A DNA stretch of 64,000 bases from assembly GCA_009786185.1 (NCBI GenBank), contig WQTS01000140.1, positions 1 to 64,000 on the forward strand, written 5' to 3'. Of the stretch, positions 60,889-64,000 are shown one piece after another (the first letter of the stretch is position 1; each line of letters begins with the position of its first letter). The position numbers were made by a program, and so were the translations under genes. The notes below the pieces were generated by a model. The model was not told the DNA's origin, did no database searches, and was given only the letters and a program-made list of their open reading frames with translations. The stretch is from Bacteroidota bacterium. Its GTDB lineage: Bacteria; Bacteroidota; Bacteroidia; Bacteroidales; WCHB1-69.

Positions 60889-62199
60889 ATGAAAAAAACA
60901 ATTTTTATTTTCTTTTTTGGCGCGCTCTTTTTGGGAGTAAATGCGCAACTTTCAACGCCTAACCCATGGACCTTATCGGGAAATGCGAATACCTCATCTT
61001 CTAATTTTCTCGGCACCACCGATGCTAAGCCCATCATTTTTAAAACGGATAACATTGAGCGTATGCGCCTACTACAAGATAAGACATTTTTAGGAATAGG
61101 GGTTCCGAATCCTAATGCTACATTACATATTCACGATAATTCTATGTCCGATACAAATACTTATAGCACTACTAGTAGGATAATGCAAATGACAAATGAT
61201 TTCACGGGTAGCGGCCCATGGAACGGGTTTAATATTTATTTTATTGATAGGTACAAAGGCATTAGTTTTCAGCAACAAGAGCAAGCCAATTTCTATCTTG
61301 AAGGACCCGGTGGCGGTTTAACAATCGCTCCCGATGGCAATGTTGGGGTGGGTTTATCGAATTTTGATTCTCCTCAAGCCAAATTAGATGTTGATGGTTC
61401 ATTTAAGGCACAAAGCGCTGCTATTGTTGGTACACTAACTGCGAATACGCTGAACGCGCAAACGGCAACTCTCGCAGGTGCTTTAAGTGCACGAAGCGCA
61501 AATATTACAACTACACTGACTGCGAATGCTTTGAATGCACAAACAGCAACTCTCACAGGGGCTTTAAGTGCGCAAAGCGCGAATATTACCAATACTCTAA
61601 CTGCGAATGCACTGAATGCGCAAACGGCAACGCTCACAGGTGCTTTAGGTGCGCAAAGCGCAAATATTACCAATACTCTAACTGCGAATGCATTGAATGC
61701 ACAAACGGCAACGCTCACAGGTGCTTTAGGTGCGCAAAGCGCAAATATTACCAATACTCTAACTGCGAATGCGCTGAATGCACAAACGGCAACTCTCACA
61801 GGTACTTTAAGTACACAAAGCGCGAATATTACCAATACTCTAACTGCGAATGCGCTGAATGCACAAACGGCAACGATTAACGGTACAGCTACCACAAATA
61901 ATTTAAGAGTTAATAATTTGCTGTGTGCCAAAGAAATAAAAGTTCAAATTGCCTCCTGCTGGCCTGATTATGTGTTTTCTAAAGATTATAAACTACCAAC
62001 TTTGAATGAAGTAGAGCAGTTTATTACCGAAAACCAGCACCTTCCCAATGTGCCATCTGCCGCAAAAGTGGAAATCAACGGAGTTAATTTAGGCGAAATG
62101 AATGCAATACTTCTTCTAAAAGTGGAAGAACTTACGCTGTATATTATTCAAATGCAAAAACAAATAGATGAATTAAAACAAACGAAAGGAGGTAAGTAA
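60889..62199 (+). CDS. Repetitive surface/tail-fibre-like protein with conserved C-terminal coil
   Basis: Signal peptide KKTIFIFFFGALFLGVNAQ, a short beta domain (~25-165, ending FDSPQAKLDVDGSF), then residues ~183-330 as five to six tandem 27-residue repeats (LTANALNAQTATLTGALS + AQSANITNT), probably a beta-helix or trimeric stalk. The C-terminus (WPDYVFSKDYKLPTLNEVEQ, ENQHLPNVPSAAKVEINGVN, EELTLYIIQMQKQIDEL) is the conserved end of many Bacteroidetes fibre proteins and likely trimerises as a coiled coil. It overlaps the next gene's ATG by one base. Function may be adhesion. Confidence 0.85.
   Translation: MKKTIFIFFFGALFLGVNAQLSTPNPWTLSGNANTSSSNFLGTTDAKPIIFKTDNIERMRLLQDKTFLGIGVPNPNATLHIHDNSMSDTNTYSTTSRIMQMTNDFTGSGPWNGFNIYFIDRYKGISFQQQEQANFYLEGPGGGLTIAPDGNVGVGLSNFDSPQAKLDVDGSFKAQSAAIVGTLTANTLNAQTATLAGALSARSANITTTLTANALNAQTATLTGALSAQSANITNTLTANALNAQTATLTGALGAQSANITNTLTANALNAQTATLTGALGAQSANITNTLTANALNAQTATLTGTLSTQSANITNTLTANALNAQTATINGTATTNNLRVNNLLCAKEIKVQIASCWPDYVFSKDYKLPTLNEVEQFITENQHLPNVPSAAKVEINGVNLGEMNAILLLKVEELTLYIIQMQKQIDELKQTKGGK
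61440..61880 (+). repeat. 81-bp tandem repeats inside the fibre gene
   Basis: Five to six copies of an 81-bp unit (27 codons); the units starting at 61597 and 61678 are nearly identical. Copy number could change by slippage or recombination without breaking the frame. A long antisense ORF here (61374-61931) is a by-product. Confidence 0.92.
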
Positions 62200-64000
62200 T
62201 GAGAAAAATAGCAATTATTATTTATTTTCTTTCATTATTTCTTTTTACGAAAGGACAGGATATTTGGTATGTATATCAAGAGTTTTCTCCTTTAGATCCC
62301 ACAAGAGGTTTTGATGAATGGAAAAAGAATGTTATTTATAATGAAGATATTACATATTATTTACTTGAAAGAGGGAGAGATAATAATAATATCTGGGAAT
62401 GGCGAACAGAAGACTATAAATTCAAATATAAAAATATCCCTATTGAATATGCTATTCTAAAAGTACACTATGAGAATGACAGAGTCAGGTTTATTAATGG
62501 AGAGTTTTTTAAAGAAGCAAGTTTTCAAGGTTTAGATGCACGTGCTTCTATAACAGAGGCCTTCGCTTTAGAAAAAGCAAAAGAATATATTGGAGCAGAA
62601 CAATATATTTGGGAAAGCAGCGAACATAGATATTTGGAGCTAACAGAGCAGGAATATTTAAAGAAACCACCAAGAGGCGAATTAATTATTTGTAAAAACT
62701 ACATGGACACGGCAAGTACAAAACTTTCGTTAGCCTATAAATTTGAAATTTATGCAACCATCCCACATTCAAAAGATTACGTTTATGTAGATGCGCATAC
62801 AGGCAGTATTATTCATGTGAATTCTTTAATAAGAGGAGCTACTGGGTTTGCAGAAACAAGATATTCTTACACACAAGAGATTTCCACCAAACACAACGGT
62901 CAGCATTATATACTACGAGATGATAGTAGAGGTAATGGAATAGAAACTTACAATTTAAGAAAAGGGACAGACCTCTCAACAGCAATTGATTTTTTTAGCT
63001 TCGATAACTATTGGCTAAAAGCAGACTTTCATAATGCAAATAAAGACGATGCTGCCTTGGATGCACACTGGGGCGCTATGGTGAGTTATGATTATTTTAA
63101 GAATAGGCATGGTAGAAACAGTTATGATGGCTATGGAGGAAAAATAAAAAGTTATGTTCATTATGGAAATAATTTTAATAATGCCGGTTGGGATAATGCA
63201 GCAAAGGTAATGATTTTTGGAGATGGTGACAATGTTTCACGTGATGCCCTTACATGCCTTGATATAGTTGCTCATGAGTTTGCGCATGGCGTAACTCAAC
63301 ATACAGCAGGTCTTATCTATCAAGGAGAATCCGGTGCATTAAGCGAAAGCATTAGCGATATTTTTGCTGTATGTGTTGAAAACTATGCATGTACTAAAAA
63401 CTATATTTGTAAGCCATTCATTGGTCTTTGGTCAATTGGAGAAGATATAACTCTACAAAGTACAGCTATGCGATATTTATGGGCTCCAATTTTAGGGGGA
63501 CAGCCAAGTATATACAAAGGACCTCTTTGGCATTCCGGAAGTAGTGACAATGGAGGAGTACATACGAATAGCGGTGTATTTAATTTTTGGTTTTATCTTT
63601 TAACCAATGGTGGCTCCGGAATCAATGGAAATATTCCATTTTCGATAACCGGAATAGGAATAGAGAAAGCGGAGAAATTAGTTTATAGGAGTTTAACACA
63701 ATTTTTTACGCCTAATACAATTTATCCGATAGCGGCTTTGTGGACTTCATTAGCGGCTTTTATACATTTTGGAGCTTGTTCGCCCGAAGTAAAGAGTGTT
63801 ATAGATGCATGGCGCGCTGTTGGAATAGACCTAATCATGGCTCCTTATCAAGAGAATTTGATAATAACTCAAACTATACCATCTGGAACAACCATGGCAT
63901 TTGGAGCCATAAATACGATACAAGCTACAAATATTATTCAGACAAATGCCAATGTTACTTATCGTGCGGGCGATCAAATTACGCTCAGTCCCGGATTTGA
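62199..64000 (+). CDS. M4 (thermolysin-like) metalloprotease, 3' end outside window
   Basis: Signal peptide KIAIIIYFLSLFLFTKG; an FTP/PepSY-like propeptide (residues ~70-210, YVYVDAHTGSIIHVNSLI) and the peptidase M4 domain with the zinc motif HEFAHGVTQH and the third ligand in ESGALSESISDIF. GGVHTNSGVFNFWFYLL carries the M4 C-terminal catalytic-His region. After ~residue 535 a new domain begins (QENLIITQTIPSGTTMAFGA). The frame is open to 64000. It was found by reading; the ATG overlaps the fibre gene stop (TAATG). Likely a secreted protease. Confidence 0.92.
   Translation, partial: MRKIAIIIYFLSLFLFTKGQDIWYVYQEFSPLDPTRGFDEWKKNVIYNEDITYYLLERGRDNNNIWEWRTEDYKFKYKNIPIEYAILKVHYENDRVRFINGEFFKEASFQGLDARASITEAFALEKAKEYIGAEQYIWESSEHRYLELTEQEYLKKPPRGELIICKNYMDTASTKLSLAYKFEIYATIPHSKDYVYVDAHTGSIIHVNSLIRGATGFAETRYSYTQEISTKHNGQHYILRDDSRGNGIETYNLRKGTDLSTAIDFFSFDNYWLKADFHNANKDDAALDAHWGAMVSYDYFKNRHGRNSYDGYGGKIKSYVHYGNNFNNAGWDNAAKVMIFGDGDNVSRDALTCLDIVAHEFAHGVTQHTAGLIYQGESGALSESISDIFAVCVENYACTKNYICKPFIGLWSIGEDITLQSTAMRYLWAPILGGQPSIYKGPLWHSGSSDNGGVHTNSGVFNFWFYLLTNGGSGINGNIPFSITGIGIEKAEKLVYRSLTQFFTPNTIYPIAALWTSLAAFIHFGACSPEVKSVIDAWRAVGIDLIMAPYQENLIITQTIPSGTTMAFGAINTIQATNIIQTNANVTYRAGDQITLSPGF

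Noticed and set aside
61440..61880. CRISPR-like array
   Set aside because: Units are 81 bp without unique spacers and are in-frame codons of a surface protein.
61374..61931. 185-aa minus-strand ORF
   Set aside because: It is the antisense reading of the 81-bp repeats of the fibre gene; its repetitive hydrophobic sequence is a by-product.
63740..64000. 86-aa ORF at the right edge
   Set aside because: It is out of frame with the M4 protease reading, which is open throughout this region.

Overview
The window looks like a chromosomal piece of an anaerobic member of the Bacteroidetes (probably Bacteroidales-like; the exact lineage cannot be fixed from sequence alone). Evidence: AT-rich DNA; many TAnnTTTG-type -7 promoter boxes just upstream of starts; type IX secretion (T9SS) C-terminal sorting tails; zinc-free type B L31; the alternative two-domain GlmU-like protein; a MurA with Asp in place of the usual catalytic Cys; a BtuB/BtuG/DUF4465 cobalamin locus under a B12 riboswitch; Omp28-like and OmpA/PD40 envelope proteins; and pyruvate:ferredoxin oxidoreductase, which points to anaerobic metabolism.

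Layout. 1-5.7 kb is an accessory island: the C-terminal part of an HSP90/GHKL-type ATPase translationally coupled to a radical SAM enzyme, then an AlbA/Schlafen-type ATPase, an attC-like palindrome and a Fic protein. 5.7-16.9 kb is mostly housekeeping: GH92 mannosidase, pth, a four-helix-bundle gene between inverted repeats, rsmD, an isolated atpF, a SurA/PpiD-like protein, a glycogen-synthase-like glycosyltransferase, rpmE2, a GlmU-like enzyme and an FKBP. 17.1-21 kb is a compact peptide natural-product locus: XRE regulator, two operator-like palindromes, a long structured leader, a lanthipeptide-type precursor, two lipoproteins and a LanC-like cyclase, with no LanB dehydratase or LanM synthetase. 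21-33.6 kb holds holB-like, tRNA-Leu, PBP1A, the B12-riboswitch uptake operon (btuB, btuG-like, DUF4465/btuH-like, surface protein), a GT39-type transferase and murA.

33.7-43 kb is mixed: a REP-associated transposase between about 50-bp inverted repeats, a Gate-domain transporter-like protein, an SDR, tRNA-Asp, a perfect 34-bp inverted repeat, ftsY, then small secreted proteins, a HEGRH-motif protein, attC-like palindromes and a decayed [FeFe]-hydrogenase fragment not covered by any long ORF. 43-59 kb is core again: an HhH protein, a second Big2-SUMF1 lipoprotein, lnt with a repeat-derived insertion, nifJ, an OmpA/PD40 protein, a flippase-like membrane protein, asnS, tRNA-Pro and tRNA-Arg, and the rnpA-hemD-DUF4271 block followed by two T9SS cargo proteins. 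59.2-64 kb holds a long palindromic leader with a small XRE gene, a DUF559 nuclease gene enclosed by about 150-bp inverted repeats, a repetitive surface fibre and a truncated M4 (thermolysin-like) protease coupled to it.

Most notable: (i) the LanC-plus-precursor locus without a dehydratase, behind a structured leader; (ii) three single-gene units bounded by inverted repeats (RAYT, DUF559, four-helix bundle); (iii) one dispersed repeat read in different frames as signal peptides, as a membrane-enzyme insertion and as terminators; (iv) the hydrogenase remnant; (v) the HSP90-like ATPase / radical SAM pair. Functions are assigned from motifs read by eye; no database search was run.
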